From UBA11574 sp964591175 (GTDB lineage Bacteria > Desulfobacterota > Desulfobacteria > Desulfobacterales > UBA11574), in NCBI GenBank assembly GCA_964591175.1, contig CAZQAF010000003.1, positions 1 through 64,000 on the forward strand: a stretch of DNA of 64,000 bases, written 5' to 3'. The notes under the pieces were generated by a model, which was not told the DNA's origin, searched no databases, and worked only from the letters and a program-made list of their open reading frames with translations. The position numbers were made by a program, and so were the translations under genes. This document shows, one piece after another, positions 8,181 to 17,085 of this stretch (its first letter is position 1; each line of letters opens with the position of its first letter).

Positions 8181-8962
8181 CGTGCCCTCTCCTCGAGCGT
8201 CTGAATGGCCCTTCTTCCCGTATCCCCTAGTGATAGGGTGAAATTATTGACATACAGGTCAATGTGACCGTCAATCACCGGATCTTCCATTTCCTGGGCA
8301 TGAAATTTGACAAATTCTCTGGAAGCATTCCTGTTTTGAAATCCATACTCAACGGATCTTCGAATCACGGATTCAATATCTGTTTTAAGGTCTAAATATG
8401 GGGATTCTTTTCTGAGGGCAATACAACCCAGCGGAATCGGAAGGGATGTTTTGTCTTCCCACCATTTCCCGAGGTCAATGATCTCGACGCAATTGTATTC
8501 CGGATAGATAAACCGGCCTTCGTGAATGATGAGCCCGGCATCATACCGACCGATTCGGACGCCTTCAAGAATATTGTCAAACCGGGTAATCTCTACGTTT
8601 CGGATTTCAGGATGCCACAGCCTCAATAGCAGATATGCCGTGGTGTATTCACCGGGCACGGCAATTTTCGCTTCGGAAAGTGAAAGATCTGTGGTTCTTC
8701 CCACAAGGAGCGGCCCGCATCCATACCCTAAGGCAGACCCCGCATCGAGAATTTCATAGGATTGTCTGAGTTTAAGATAGGCGTAAAAGGAGAGCTTTGA
8801 GATGTGAAAGGTTTTGGAAAACGCCTTCTGATTCAACGCTTCAACATCGTGCATATGGGGAACAAAATGAAGATTTCGGGTATCGATGCAAGCGTGAAGC
8901 ATGGCATGGAAGATAAATGTATCGTTGGGGCATGTGGAAAAAGCGATATCGAGCCGTGTCAT
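8162..8962 (-). CDS. mqnD: 1,4-dihydroxy-6-naphthoate synthase MqnD
   Basis: The protein has 266 residues and a periplasmic-binding-protein-like fold. The N-terminal FSTCPNDTF is the MqnD signature, and YGCGPLLV and a later IHEGRF also match the family. It converts cyclic dehypoxanthine futalosine to 1,4-dihydroxy-6-naphthoate. The ATG at 8962 overlaps the mqnC stop (ATGA) and has AAGGAG upstream. Its 3' end overlaps mqnB. Confidence 0.93.
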   Translation of the reverse strand: MTRLDIAFSTCPNDTFIFHAMLHACIDTRNLHFVPHMHDVEALNQKAFSKTFHISKLSFYAYLKLRQSYEILDAGSALGYGCGPLLVGRTTDLSLSEAKIAVPGEYTTAYLLLRLWHPEIRNVEITRFDNILEGVRIGRYDAGLIIHEGRFIYPEYNCVEIIDLGKWWEDKTSLPIPLGCIALRKESPYLDLKTDIESVIRRSVEYGFQNRNASREFVKFHAQEMEDPVIDGHIDLYVNNFTLSLGDTGRRAIQTLEERARWQKIL

Positions 8963-10038
8963 ACCCACTCCTTTATCACCCGGTATCGGGAGTCCCTTTG
9001 AACCGGAATCTTCCCGGCATTTTGTATGATATGGATCAATTCTTTTTTGTTGGTCCGGGTTGTGATTCCGGTCGCTTTGACCACGACTTCCTCCATAAGC
9101 ACCCCGCCCATATCGTTTGCTCCCATGGCCAGCGCCACCTGGGCCAGCTTCAGTCCCTCAGTCAGCCATCCCGCCTGAATATGGGTGATATTATCCAAAA
9201 AGATCCGCGCGACGGCCAGAATTTTAAGATAATCGATCCCTGTGGCCGGAAGGGAATTTTCCATACGTGTCTTTTCGGGTGAAAAAGACCAGGGAATAAA
9301 GGATTGCAAAACTCCGGTTTCATCCTGGATATCCCGGATGACCGTTAAATGGTCGATTTTTTCTTCATCGGTCTCTCCCATTCCATAGGTCATGGTTGCC
9401 GACGACACCATGTTGTTCCGGTAAAGGGACCGCATGACCTCGCGCCATTCGTCCACCGTGATTTTTTTCGGACTGACCCTGGCCCGTATTCTGTCCACCA
9501 GAAGATCCGATGCGCCGGGAACGGAGTCGAGACCCGCCGCTTTAAGTTCTTTTACGGCGTCATCCACAGGCAAAGCGCTTTTCCGTGAAATATGAACGAG
9601 TTCCGAAGGAGAAAAAGAGTGAAGATAAATGCCCGGAAAGCGCTTTTTTACCGAAGATACCATATCGATATACGTGCTCAGGGTATACTCGGGATGAAGC
9701 CCGCCCTGGAGCATGACCTGCGTGCCTCCGGCATCCAGCAGTTCTTCGATTTTCGCATAGATATCTTCTATGGACAGTTCATAAGGCGCAATCAGATTGG
9801 CCCGGGCATGAAATGCGCAAAATTCACATGCGGCCTCACAGATATTGGTGAAATTGATAATCCGGTCGATGATAAACCCGACCGTTTCCTTTGGGAATGC
9901 CAGTTTCCGCCGCATATCTCCGGCTTTTCCCAGATCGATGATGTCCCAGGAAAAAAGCTCAAGAGCCTCTGACGGGGTAATCCGGTCTCCCTGGTATATC
10001 TTATGATAAAGGTCGCTGTTTTGGTAAAGGGGTCTCAT
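8959..10038 (-). CDS. mqnC: cyclic dehypoxanthine futalosine synthase MqnC (radical SAM)
   Basis: This radical SAM enzyme has about 359 aa. The CX3CX2C cluster motif is CEAACEFCAF, near residue 70. GGLHPEYTL and YGMGETDEEK are typical of the MqnC/CofH group. It cyclises dehypoxanthine futalosine. The ATG at 10038 is preferred over a TTG two codons earlier. A copy of dispersed repeat family 1 (10061-10206) separates it from mqnA, the only long spacer in this part of the operon. Confidence 0.93.
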   Translation of the reverse strand: MRPLYQNSDLYHKIYQGDRITPSEALELFSWDIIDLGKAGDMRRKLAFPKETVGFIIDRIINFTNICEAACEFCAFHARANLIAPYELSIEDIYAKIEELLDAGGTQVMLQGGLHPEYTLSTYIDMVSSVKKRFPGIYLHSFSPSELVHISRKSALPVDDAVKELKAAGLDSVPGASDLLVDRIRARVSPKKITVDEWREVMRSLYRNNMVSSATMTYGMGETDEEKIDHLTVIRDIQDETGVLQSFIPWSFSPEKTRMENSLPATGIDYLKILAVARIFLDNITHIQAGWLTEGLKLAQVALAMGANDMGGVLMEEVVVKATGITTRTNKKELIHIIQNAGKIPVQRDSRYRVIKEWV

Positions 10039-10060
10039 GTACAAGTAAATATATTCCCAT

Positions 10061-10206
10061 TAGAGGCGATCTCAAAATTAGGATTTTCGGTCGAGATCAA
10101 GACGAGGCCGAGGATAAACCCACAGGCATACGCCAGTATGTCGAGGACTTGATACGAGGGCTCAACGCCGATATCGGACGAAAAGACTTTTTTTAGAGGG
10201 CTTCTA
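10061..10206 (+). repeat. dispersed repeat family 1, copy A
   Basis: This 146-bp non-coding element shares its core (attttcggtcgagatc..., gacgaggccgag, tatgtcgaggact, tcaacgccgatatcggacga) with copies at 24871-25080 and 31318-31446. Its edges are related to the agccatctc/gagatggct-type terminal inverted repeat. The right edge (cttcta) supplies the TAG stop of mqnA. Confidence 0.85.
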
Positions 10207-11019
10207 GTCAATCGCCGTCAGATAGTTTAAACGCTTCACTTTTTTGAGCAGCCCCATCTCGCCGGCAATGGTATAGTAAAACATCAGGGCCTGTTTTAAC
10301 TGGTCGTCAAATTCAAACTCCAACAGATCGAAATAGCCGTTGATGTCGTAAATAATATCCGGATACTTTGCCCTGGCTTTTGAAACGACATGTTCTTTTT
10401 CTTCTTCAAGACAGTTCAATGAACGATGATAAGAAGCAATAACGGATCGTATCCGGGGCAAATATTTTTCAACCACCCGCTGTCTTATCACAAAAACGGC
10501 AAACACTACGGGAAATCCGGTTTTTCTCAGCCACAGATCCCCAAGATCGTAAATATAGGAGATCGGTTCGGAAGATATGGCCATGGCATCGTTTCCGATC
10601 ACCAGCGCCGCATCCAGGTCTTTGAGCACGGGTCTGGGTTGGGAGGGGACATATACCGGCTCCAACTGGTAATAGTTTTTGAGCAGAACTTTCAGGAGCA
10701 CCTTTGAGGTATGGGATGCGCTGGTGATTCCCACTTTTTTATGATTGAGATCCTCGATGGGTATTTTGCTCACCAGAATTACCGAGCCTACGTATCCCAC
10801 CGAGCTTAAACAAAATTGCGGCAGCACCACCACGTCATCGGCAATCTGGGCACAGGCGGCCGAAGAAACAGGACTCATGTCCAGGTGGTGATCCGTCATC
10901 ATTTGGTTCAGCTTGCACGGATATCCCGGATAGATGCGGATTCCCTCGACGGTCTGTCTTTCGAACATTGAAAAATAAAACGGATAACAATTGAGATAAT
11001 CGATGTAGCCCAGTTTCAT
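10204..11019 (-). CDS. mqnA: chorismate dehydratase MqnA
   Basis: The protein has 271 residues. It begins MKLGYIDYLNCYPFY, the MqnA N-terminal signature, and carries SPVSSAACAQ and SVGYVGSVILVS segments. It removes water from chorismate to give 3-enolpyruvoyl-benzoate, the entry step of the futalosine pathway. Its ATG overlaps the mqnE stop by 4 nt (ATGA). The stop codon lies in the edge of repeat copy A, so the last residues may have been set by the insertion. Confidence 0.92.
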   Translation of the reverse strand: MKLGYIDYLNCYPFYFSMFERQTVEGIRIYPGYPCKLNQMMTDHHLDMSPVSSAACAQIADDVVVLPQFCLSSVGYVGSVILVSKIPIEDLNHKKVGITSASHTSKVLLKVLLKNYYQLEPVYVPSQPRPVLKDLDAALVIGNDAMAISSEPISYIYDLGDLWLRKTGFPVVFAVFVIRQRVVEKYLPRIRSVIASYHRSLNCLEEEKEHVVSKARAKYPDIIYDINGYFDLLEFEFDDQLKQALMFYYTIAGEMGLLKKVKRLNYLTAID

Positions 11020-12134
11020 GCACACACCTCTTTCGAACAGGATGATGCAATGCGATAACTGGCGGTGGTCCGTTCGGGGACGAGACGAGCCTTTTCAATG
11101 AGCCTTCTTAAAAAAGGTTCCGATCCGAAATCGGGCGTCTTTGCACCGGCCGCATGCACCACTTTTTCATTGTGATAAGTGGCGCCGATATCATCGACAC
11201 CGAACCTGAGAAGGACCTGGGCCATTTTATCCCCGACATACATCCATAAGGCTTTTAAATGCGGTACATTGTGAAGAAAAATCCGGCTCGCGGCGTAAAT
11301 TCGAATGTCGTCATATCCGGTGGTGGATTGCTTGGCATTGATTTTCGTATTTTCTCCGTGAAACTGCAAAGGGACAAAGGTTTTAAAACCACCGGTCTCG
11401 TCCTGGAGATCACGGAGCCGCGACAGATGATCGACGACATCTTCAGGATTCTCGATATGATTATACAGCATGGTTGCATTGGTTTTAAGGCCCATTTTAT
11501 GGGCCGTCCGCATGACGGACAGCCATTTTGTCCCGGATATTTTTTTAGGAGCGATGATGTCGCGCACATGGGAAGAAAAAATCTCGGCCCCGCCCCCGGG
11601 CAGGGCTTCGACGCCGGCGTCAATCAATCTTCTAAATACTTCTTCCAAGGGCATCCGATTTATTTTCGCGAAGTAATCGTATTCAACGGCAGTAAAGCCG
11701 ACGATGTGCAAATCCGGCTTTATTCTTTTAATAAGACGTAACATCTCTTCAAAAAAGTCCAGGGTCAACTCGGGATTAAGACCGCCCACGATGTGCACTT
11801 CGTCGATCCCCATGGAAACGGCTTTTCGTATCCGCCTTTCGATCTCCTCGAGTGAAAGCAAAAATGCGTGTTTATCCCCCTCGTCGCAGGAATAGGCGCA
11901 AAGGGGGCATCTCAGCTCGCAGATATTGGTGTAATTCAGATTCATATTGACACCGTAATAGGCAATGTCTCCGTGCAACCTTGTCCTGACGTGATGGGCG
12001 ATGGCCCCCAAATCGAGGATGTCGTTTGTGGTGAGCATACAAAACGCGTCTTCTTTGCTCACCGGAACACTACCGGCGACTTTTTCGGCGATACTGCGAA
12101 GATTTTTGTTTTTGATGTTATTCGGAAATGTCAT
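11016..12134 (-). CDS. mqnE: aminodeoxyfutalosine synthase MqnE (radical SAM)
   Basis: This radical SAM enzyme has 372 aa and joins the MqnA product to SAM-derived adenosine. The CX3CX2C motif is CELRCPLCAYS near residue 75, followed by HIVGGLNPELTLDFFEEM and a later GGGAEIFS, typical of MqnE. The gene follows ubiX by 11 nt and overlaps mqnA. Confidence 0.92.
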   Translation of the reverse strand: MTFPNNIKNKNLRSIAEKVAGSVPVSKEDAFCMLTTNDILDLGAIAHHVRTRLHGDIAYYGVNMNLNYTNICELRCPLCAYSCDEGDKHAFLLSLEEIERRIRKAVSMGIDEVHIVGGLNPELTLDFFEEMLRLIKRIKPDLHIVGFTAVEYDYFAKINRMPLEEVFRRLIDAGVEALPGGGAEIFSSHVRDIIAPKKISGTKWLSVMRTAHKMGLKTNATMLYNHIENPEDVVDHLSRLRDLQDETGGFKTFVPLQFHGENTKINAKQSTTGYDDIRIYAASRIFLHNVPHLKALWMYVGDKMAQVLLRFGVDDIGATYHNEKVVHAAGAKTPDFGSEPFLRRLIEKARLVPERTTASYRIASSCSKEVCA

Positions 12135-12145
12135 TTTATAATTGT

Positions 12146-12739
12146 TTACTCGCCCCAGCTTACAAACAGACGGTGTTTCCTGCCCAAAAGGTTCAGTATC
12201 TTACCCACTACAAAGTCGACCACATCAGAAATGGACTCGGGACGCGTATAGAATCCCGGCACCGGCGGCACAATCTCTATGCCGGCCCGGGCCGCTTTAT
12301 GTAAATTTTCAGTGTGGATGACGCTAAGCGGCGTTTCCCTGGGCACAACAATGCATCTTCGCTTTTCTTTGAGCGCCACGTCACAGGCCCGCGTTATCAG
12401 GGAATCGGCATAACCGTGCACGATGGCGGAAAGTGTTTTCATGGAACAGGGGATCACCGCAACCGCTTCAAATTGCGCGGAACCGCTGGCAACCGGAGAA
12501 AAGAAATTATTATTTTTATATTCGTTCAAAAGATCAAGGTTTTTTGCAACACCCCGCGCTTCAAGGAGATCTCTCAAGGATGAAAAAGGCGCTTTTTCCA
12601 ACAACATTTCATACTCGATGATCCGGCCGGCCGGCTGTGATACGATGGCCGCCACACGCTCGTTTAAATTGAGGAGTTCTTCAATTAAACGAATCCCCAT
12701 AATCGGGCCGCTGGCACCTGAAATGGCAACAACAATCAT
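12146..12739 (-). CDS. ubiX: flavin prenyltransferase UbiX/MqnM family
   Basis: This 197-residue protein begins MIVVAISGASGP, the UbiX flavin-binding start, with PCSMKTLSAI and VVPRETPLS further on. It prenylates FMN for its UbiD partner. A longer in-frame extension runs upstream into ubiA, but the true start is the ATG at 12739, which overlaps the stop of a 14-codon leader ORF. Within this operon it would mature the UbiD-type decarboxylase acting on prenylated dihydroxynaphthoate. Confidence 0.9.
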   Translation of the reverse strand: MIVVAISGASGPIMGIRLIEELLNLNERVAAIVSQPAGRIIEYEMLLEKAPFSSLRDLLEARGVAKNLDLLNEYKNNNFFSPVASGSAQFEAVAVIPCSMKTLSAIVHGYADSLITRACDVALKEKRRCIVVPRETPLSVIHTENLHKAARAGIEIVPPVPGFYTRPESISDVVDFVVGKILNLLGRKHRLFVSWGE

Positions 12740-12780
12740 CTTGATGAAAATACTCCGCGTTTTATGTTTAAATTTACCAT
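12736..12780 (-). CDS. possible 14-codon leader ORF coupled to ubiX
   Basis: An ATG at 12780 has a strong site (ggagagaaac) and runs 14 codons to a TGA that overlaps the ubiX ATG (ATGA). ubiX itself has no clear ribosome site, so ribosomes finishing this mini-ORF probably re-initiate on ubiX. Whether the peptide matters is unknown. Confidence 0.4.
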   Translation of the reverse strand: MVNLNIKRGVFSSR

Positions 12781-12813
12781 GTTTCTCTCCAAAACATTGA
12801 TGAAGCGCCTTAT

Positions 12814-13656
12814 CTACGAGAAAAAGACGTCCGTGAGTGTTCCCAAAAAAAGGATCGGGGATATATACATGTTGACTTTTAAAAAAACTTTCACCGCCTC
12901 GGCAATATCCTGACGCCTGGCAAGTCGCTGCTGATATAAATATATCAGAGAAACCGATATCACCGCAATCCAGTAAAAGCCGTTTTTGTGAGTGATAAAT
13001 CCCGCATATATCATAGCACCGGCGGATATCGTATAGCAAGCGGCGGAGATAAAAAGCGCCGTTTGCTTTCCCAGACGAACCGGTATGGAATGAAGATTCT
13101 CTTGGGTGTCGAATTCCATATCCTGTATCGCATAGACAATATCCAGTCCTGCAATCCAAGTCAATATAACCAGTCCCAGCACAAAGGGAACCTGGGTAAA
13201 TTTTCCGGTCACGGCAAGGTATCCGCCGATGGGCGCCGCAGCCTCGACAAGACCCAAATAAAAGTGAGAAGAAGCGCTGAAGCGTTTAAAATAGGAATAG
13301 GTGAACAGCAAAAAAACCGCCGGAAAGGACAGGTAAAAACAGATTCTGTTCAGCATGAAAGATGCCCCGACGAGCATCAGCGAAGACACCATCGCCATCA
13401 GCCATACGCTTTTCGGCCGAACATCTCCTTTTGGAATCAGTCGATCCCGGGTTCGTGGATTTTTGGCATCGATACCGGCATCGATAACGCGATTGAAAGA
13501 CATCCCGGCGGTTCGGGCCGCCACCATTGCAATAATCACGAAAAACCAGGTCCTTAAATTTCCTCCGCCGGCAAAAAGCACCCCCAGCAATGCAAAAGGC
13601 AGGGCAAAAAAGGTCTGTTCGATCATCATCAGTTCGGAGAATGTTTTAAAATCCAT
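12814..13656 (-). CDS. ubiA: UbiA-family prenyltransferase (MqnP-like)
   Basis: This 280-residue membrane protein has about eight hydrophobic helices and the two UbiA metal/pyrophosphate motifs: NRVIDAGIDAKNPRTRDR near residue 65 and DIVYAIQDMEFD near residue 185. In a menaquinone operon it should prenylate the dihydroxynaphthoate ring, the MqnP role. The ATG (13656) overlaps the end of ubiD by 11 nt and follows ggaaagag. A longer in-frame N-terminus lies inside ubiD and is not needed. Confidence 0.9.
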   Translation of the reverse strand: MDFKTFSELMMIEQTFFALPFALLGVLFAGGGNLRTWFFVIIAMVAARTAGMSFNRVIDAGIDAKNPRTRDRLIPKGDVRPKSVWLMAMVSSLMLVGASFMLNRICFYLSFPAVFLLFTYSYFKRFSASSHFYLGLVEAAAPIGGYLAVTGKFTQVPFVLGLVILTWIAGLDIVYAIQDMEFDTQENLHSIPVRLGKQTALFISAACYTISAGAMIYAGFITHKNGFYWIAVISVSLIYLYQQRLARRQDIAEAVKVFLKVNMYISPILFLGTLTDVFFS

Positions 13657-15091
13657 ACTCTTTCCAACGGCTGTCGACTTTTTTGATGATCTCTTCAGAC
13701 ATTTTGATTTCATCGGGCCATTTTCGGCCCATGCCTTCTTCACGGGTCTTTCGGGTGGCGTCTATTCCCATTTTACCACCGAAATTCGAATAGGGCGCGG
13801 AATGGTCCAATGCATCCAGGGGCCCCTCCGACACCAACAGATCTCTTTTGGGATCGACATTATTTAAAAGTTTCCAAACCACTGTGCGCGAATCTTTCAG
13901 GTCGATATCTTTATCAAATACGGCAATGTATTTAGTGGACGCCATCTGTCCGAGCCCCCAGAGCGCGTTGATGACCTTCTTGGCATGGCCCGGAAATTTT
14001 TTATCGATGGAGATCAATGCACAATTATGAAACACGCCCTCTATGGGAAGCTCCATGTCCACAATTTCCGGTACAAGCATTTTCAGTGCCGGCAAAAAAA
14101 TTCTTTCCGTCGCTTTTGCCATATAACAGTCTTCCATAGGAGGCTTTCCAACGATGGTTGCCGGATAAATTGCGTCATCTCTGGCGGTGATGCAGGTGAC
14201 ATGGAATACCGGATAACGATCGGCAGGGGAATAGAATCCGGTATGGTCCCCGAAGGGGCCTTCGGTACGAACCTCGTTCGGATCCACATACCCTTCAATC
14301 ACAAAGTCGGATTCCGACGGAACAAAGATATCAACGGTTTTGGCACGGGTGATTTCTATGGGCTTTGATCCGATAAAACCGGCCAGCAGCAATTCATCGA
14401 TATCAGGGGGAAGCGGCGCTGTGGCAGCATAGGTTACCAGGGGCGATCCGCCGAGGACCACCGCCACTTCCATTCGCTCTCCCCGGGATTTGTATTTATC
14501 AAAGTGGCGGTTGCCGTCTTTATTGTACTGCCAGTGCATGCCGGTGGTGGCATGATCGTATTTGTGCATGCGATACATGCCCATATTTTGAATCCCCGTA
14601 TCCGGATCTTTGGTAATGACAACCGGAAGCGTAATAAACGGCCCGCCGTCGTGGGGCCAGCAGGTCAGTATGGGGAGAAGATTTAAAAGAGGGCCGTCCA
14701 TTTCGTAGGTCTGTTCCTGGCAGGGCGCATGTTTTACTTTTTTCGGTGTGACTTTTGATAATGCTTTAAGATCGAAGAGCATTTTGATCTTTTGGCTAAA
14801 ACTGCCGGGCGGCTTAAATTTGATGAGCGCTTCGATACGTCGGGCGACATCGTCAAACCCGCTGCATCCCAACACCAATTCCATGCGTCGAAAACTGCCG
14901 AAGGCATTGATGAGCAGGGGAAACGGTGAGCCTTTGATTTTTTCAAAAAATAGCGCCGGACCATAAGTCTTGCTCATCCGGTCAGCGATTTCCGTAATCT
15001 CCAGCACCGGGTCCACCTCTGCGGAGATTCTTTTCAGTTCGCCCTCGGATTCCAATATTTTGATGAATTCTTTGGTGTTCTTAATAGGCAT
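13646..15091 (-). CDS. ubiD: UbiD-family decarboxylase (MqnL-like)
   Basis: The protein has 481 residues and contains the UbiD-family stretches GPFGDHTGFYSP and PPMEDCYM and an acidic, prenyl-FMN-binding middle. It would decarboxylate the prenylated 6-naphthoate with the cofactor made by UbiX, the MqnL role. The ATG at 15091 is used; an in-frame start at 15166 would overlap the promoter. It is the first gene of the operon. Confidence 0.9.
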   Translation of the reverse strand: MPIKNTKEFIKILESEGELKRISAEVDPVLEITEIADRMSKTYGPALFFEKIKGSPFPLLINAFGSFRRMELVLGCSGFDDVARRIEALIKFKPPGSFSQKIKMLFDLKALSKVTPKKVKHAPCQEQTYEMDGPLLNLLPILTCWPHDGGPFITLPVVITKDPDTGIQNMGMYRMHKYDHATTGMHWQYNKDGNRHFDKYKSRGERMEVAVVLGGSPLVTYAATAPLPPDIDELLLAGFIGSKPIEITRAKTVDIFVPSESDFVIEGYVDPNEVRTEGPFGDHTGFYSPADRYPVFHVTCITARDDAIYPATIVGKPPMEDCYMAKATERIFLPALKMLVPEIVDMELPIEGVFHNCALISIDKKFPGHAKKVINALWGLGQMASTKYIAVFDKDIDLKDSRTVVWKLLNNVDPKRDLLVSEGPLDALDHSAPYSNFGGKMGIDATRKTREEGMGRKWPDEIKMSEEIIKKVDSRWKEYGF

Positions 15092-15137
15092 AAGCCGATC
15101 ATCCTTACCCACACAGTGTATTACATTTTGGAGAGAA

Positions 15138-15166
15138 AATATAGATAAATGAAGAAAGCGTGTCAA
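15138..15166 (-). promoter_or_regulatory. sigma-70-type promoter of the menaquinone operon
   Basis: The minus strand reads TTGACA, 17 nt, TATATT: a consensus -35 and a one-mismatch -10 at ideal spacing. It lies 47 nt upstream of the ubiD ATG. Confidence 0.8.
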
Positions 15167-15235
15167 GGCGGAAAAATAAGGGGAAAAGATCGTCGAAATA
15201 CATGATGCACCGTCTAACGGGACATGTTTCGACGT

Positions 15236-16081
15236 TTAGAAAAACCTGAAATGATTTTGCCGGGATCGTATCCTTTTTACCGTCTCAATATCCGCACGAA
15301 ACGGCGAATTCGTCAAATCCGGCTCCGGCAAAAAATTGCTGTAAAACGGGGTGTCTTTGATTTTTAGATTGTAAGCCGTTACCATCAAATTCTCAAGGGT
15401 CAGCACATCCTGAATATTATAGGCCAGCAGCGTTTCAAGTGCTTTTTCATTCCCGTTGTTTCGATAGTCAAGCCACAAAAGGACCGCGAAGAATCCATCG
15501 ATGCCCGCTAAATCCCCCCTATAAAATCCCAATTGGTTTTCACAGGACTTCAGGCCGCCTTTATATCCTAAACCTGCCAGGATATATCTTAAGTCGATGT
15601 GTGCCTGGTTCAATTCGATGCCGAAAGTTTTTTCGATAAACGGAACATCGAAATTTTTACCGTTATACGTCACAATGACTTTGTATCGCTGGATATCCTC
15701 AGGGAAATCATCCAGATTTCGGTCGTTGACATAATGGAAAATCGATTTCCCGTCATAAAGTGCAATGGTGGTGATGGTTTCGCCATAGTGACTCAACCCT
15801 GTCGTTTCAATGTCAAGGTAGACGGTAACATCTCTAAATTCAGGGAAAAAGCGCCAGTGATGACTCGCTGGCAAACGGTCGGCAAAGTAGTTTACATTCA
15901 AAGAAACCATCTGATGTTTTGATTCCCGGAGGCATTTGGCCATTGTCTCCATTTTCTTCGGCAAAAAACCAGAACCGCCGATTGTTGCGCAACGGTCCCA
16001 GCTAAAAATGCCGGTTTCCCATAAGCGCTGTTCTGTTTTAACCCCGATACCCGGAATATGGAGAAATGTATTTTGAAGCAT
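15236..16081 (-). CDS. YprB-like ribonuclease-H-fold exonuclease
   Basis: The protein has 281 residues. A DnaQ-like/RNase H fold begins near residue 88 with YLDIETTGLS (ExoI), continues with TYNGKNFDVPF (ExoII) and HIDLR, and ends with YNIQDVLTLE, where ExoIII Asp is expected. The first 60 residues include a helix-hairpin-like segment (IPGIGVKTEQRLWETG). This matches the YprB family of predicted 3'-5' nucleases; the substrate is unknown. It lies 145 bp upstream of ubiD, with a separate promoter between. Confidence 0.75.
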   Translation of the reverse strand: MLQNTFLHIPGIGVKTEQRLWETGIFSWDRCATIGGSGFLPKKMETMAKCLRESKHQMVSLNVNYFADRLPASHHWRFFPEFRDVTVYLDIETTGLSHYGETITTIALYDGKSIFHYVNDRNLDDFPEDIQRYKVIVTYNGKNFDVPFIEKTFGIELNQAHIDLRYILAGLGYKGGLKSCENQLGFYRGDLAGIDGFFAVLLWLDYRNNGNEKALETLLAYNIQDVLTLENLMVTAYNLKIKDTPFYSNFLPEPDLTNSPFRADIETVKRIRSRQNHFRFF

Positions 16082-16122
16082 CTGATATCAAAGAATGCAT
16101 GGCGTTTTGCGGATATTCGAAT

Positions 16123-16233
16123 TCTTTAGTCAACCGCTGCCCGCAACACTCTCGCTTGCGAGGCGGGCGGGTCAGTGCTTTCTGCGTTGAACTTACATCC
16201 GGGTGCAAAGCACCCGGTATGTTTAGCAAGAAT
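16123..16233 (-). repeat. dispersed repeat family 2, copy 1
   Basis: The reverse complement matches 57040-57168: a hairpin CCGGGTGC-TTT-GCACCCGG preceded by ttcttgc and followed by aagttcaacg..gaaagcactga, then gcgggcag..ttgact. Non-coding. Confidence 0.65.
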
Positions 16234-16446
16234 CAATAAAAAAGCAGAATCCTATCGGATCCTGCCGGAAGGTTTTGAAACCACTTCTAACTATTCGGAT
16301 CGTTTCGACTCCAGGCGTCCGTCGGAATTGCGTCTCCTCTCCTTGCCGGATCTTCGTTCCGGAATATGTTTATCGTAGGAAAATTGACGCCGATCAACAC
16401 CCAGGCGTCGATCGTTATTTGCGGGCCATGGCGTATTCATGACCCG
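16234..16446. other. intergenic region, no gene recognised
   Basis: About 210 bases between the repeat and the PEP-CTERM gene. It contains several short inverted repeats (for example around tcctatcggatcctgccgga) but no credible coding frame. Confidence 0.4.
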
Positions 16447-16647
16447 CTACTTTTTAATCTTTTTGCGCCCTAATCCGGCCAAGCCGACCAAACCAACACC
16501 GAGCAAAAAAATGCTGGCAGGCTCCGGAACGGGGGGTAATTTGGCGATTACAGATTCCGAGTCGGTTCCGGCAAATGCCGAAACAACGATAAACCCCAAT
16601 ATAAAAATGAATGGGAGTACGGCCACTCCTATATATTTCTTATTCAT
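16447..16647 (-). CDS. PEP-CTERM sorting-signal micro-protein, 66 aa
   Basis: After a TGAGGAGAG ribosome site and ATG (16647), the protein has a Sec-type signal (MNKKY then a hydrophobic core ending SAFA), a mature stretch of only about 20 residues, the PVPEPAS motif, a hydrophobic helix and a basic tail (GRKKIKK). That is the complete PEP-CTERM sorting signal read by exosortase/archaeosortase systems. Almost nothing remains between secretion and sorting signals, so it is either a minimal surface peptide or a remnant. No exosortase gene is in the window. Confidence 0.8.
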   Translation of the reverse strand: MNKKYIGVAVLPFIFILGFIVVSAFAGTDSESVIAKLPPVPEPASIFLLGVGLVGLAGLGRKKIKK

Positions 16648-17085
16648 ATCTCTCCTCAGACAACACTGGCGTTCATGGTGCACTCTGCCATGAATACCGG
16701 TGCTCATTTAATTTATTGGAATCGTACGTAACTTTGATGATTCCCTATAGAATCATCATTTTATTGGAAGCCAAATCTGGATCGTCTCCCGAGTTTCCCG
16801 GTGACAATTAAAAAGGAAGTCGCCGAAAATCGATTGCAGAAAAAACATCGAAGTCAGATTTTTCAAATGGCGAAAATATTACTGTGAGAATAATGCAAAA
16901 ATCATGCAAAATTAGGCTGATTTTTTGATTCCTTTTATTTCAGATAGTTAGCATAGACAGCGTGAATGCGGAGAATATATTTGGGAAATGAATACCATAT
17001 TTCCTGTTACATACATTACATAGTGAGTAATTTAGGTAACAGGGTGAGAAGGGGTATCTGATTGGAAAAGCCGGCGATCCATAAG
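16648..17085. other. intergenic region upstream of the PEP-CTERM gene
   Basis: About 440 AT-rich bases. On the minus strand TTGCATG-ATTT-TTGCAT (plus 16893-16909) has the spacing of a sigma-54 promoter but lacks the second G of the -24 element, so it is only a weak candidate. No coding frame looks real. Confidence 0.35.

Noticed and set aside
12740..13159. Long N-terminal extension of ubiX.
   Set aside because: It lies almost wholly in the ubiA coding region in another frame; the UbiX fold starts at the ATG at 12739.
16893..16909. Sigma-54 promoter for the PEP-CTERM gene.
   Set aside because: Spacing fits but the invariant GG of the -24 box is TG, so it was not called as a promoter.
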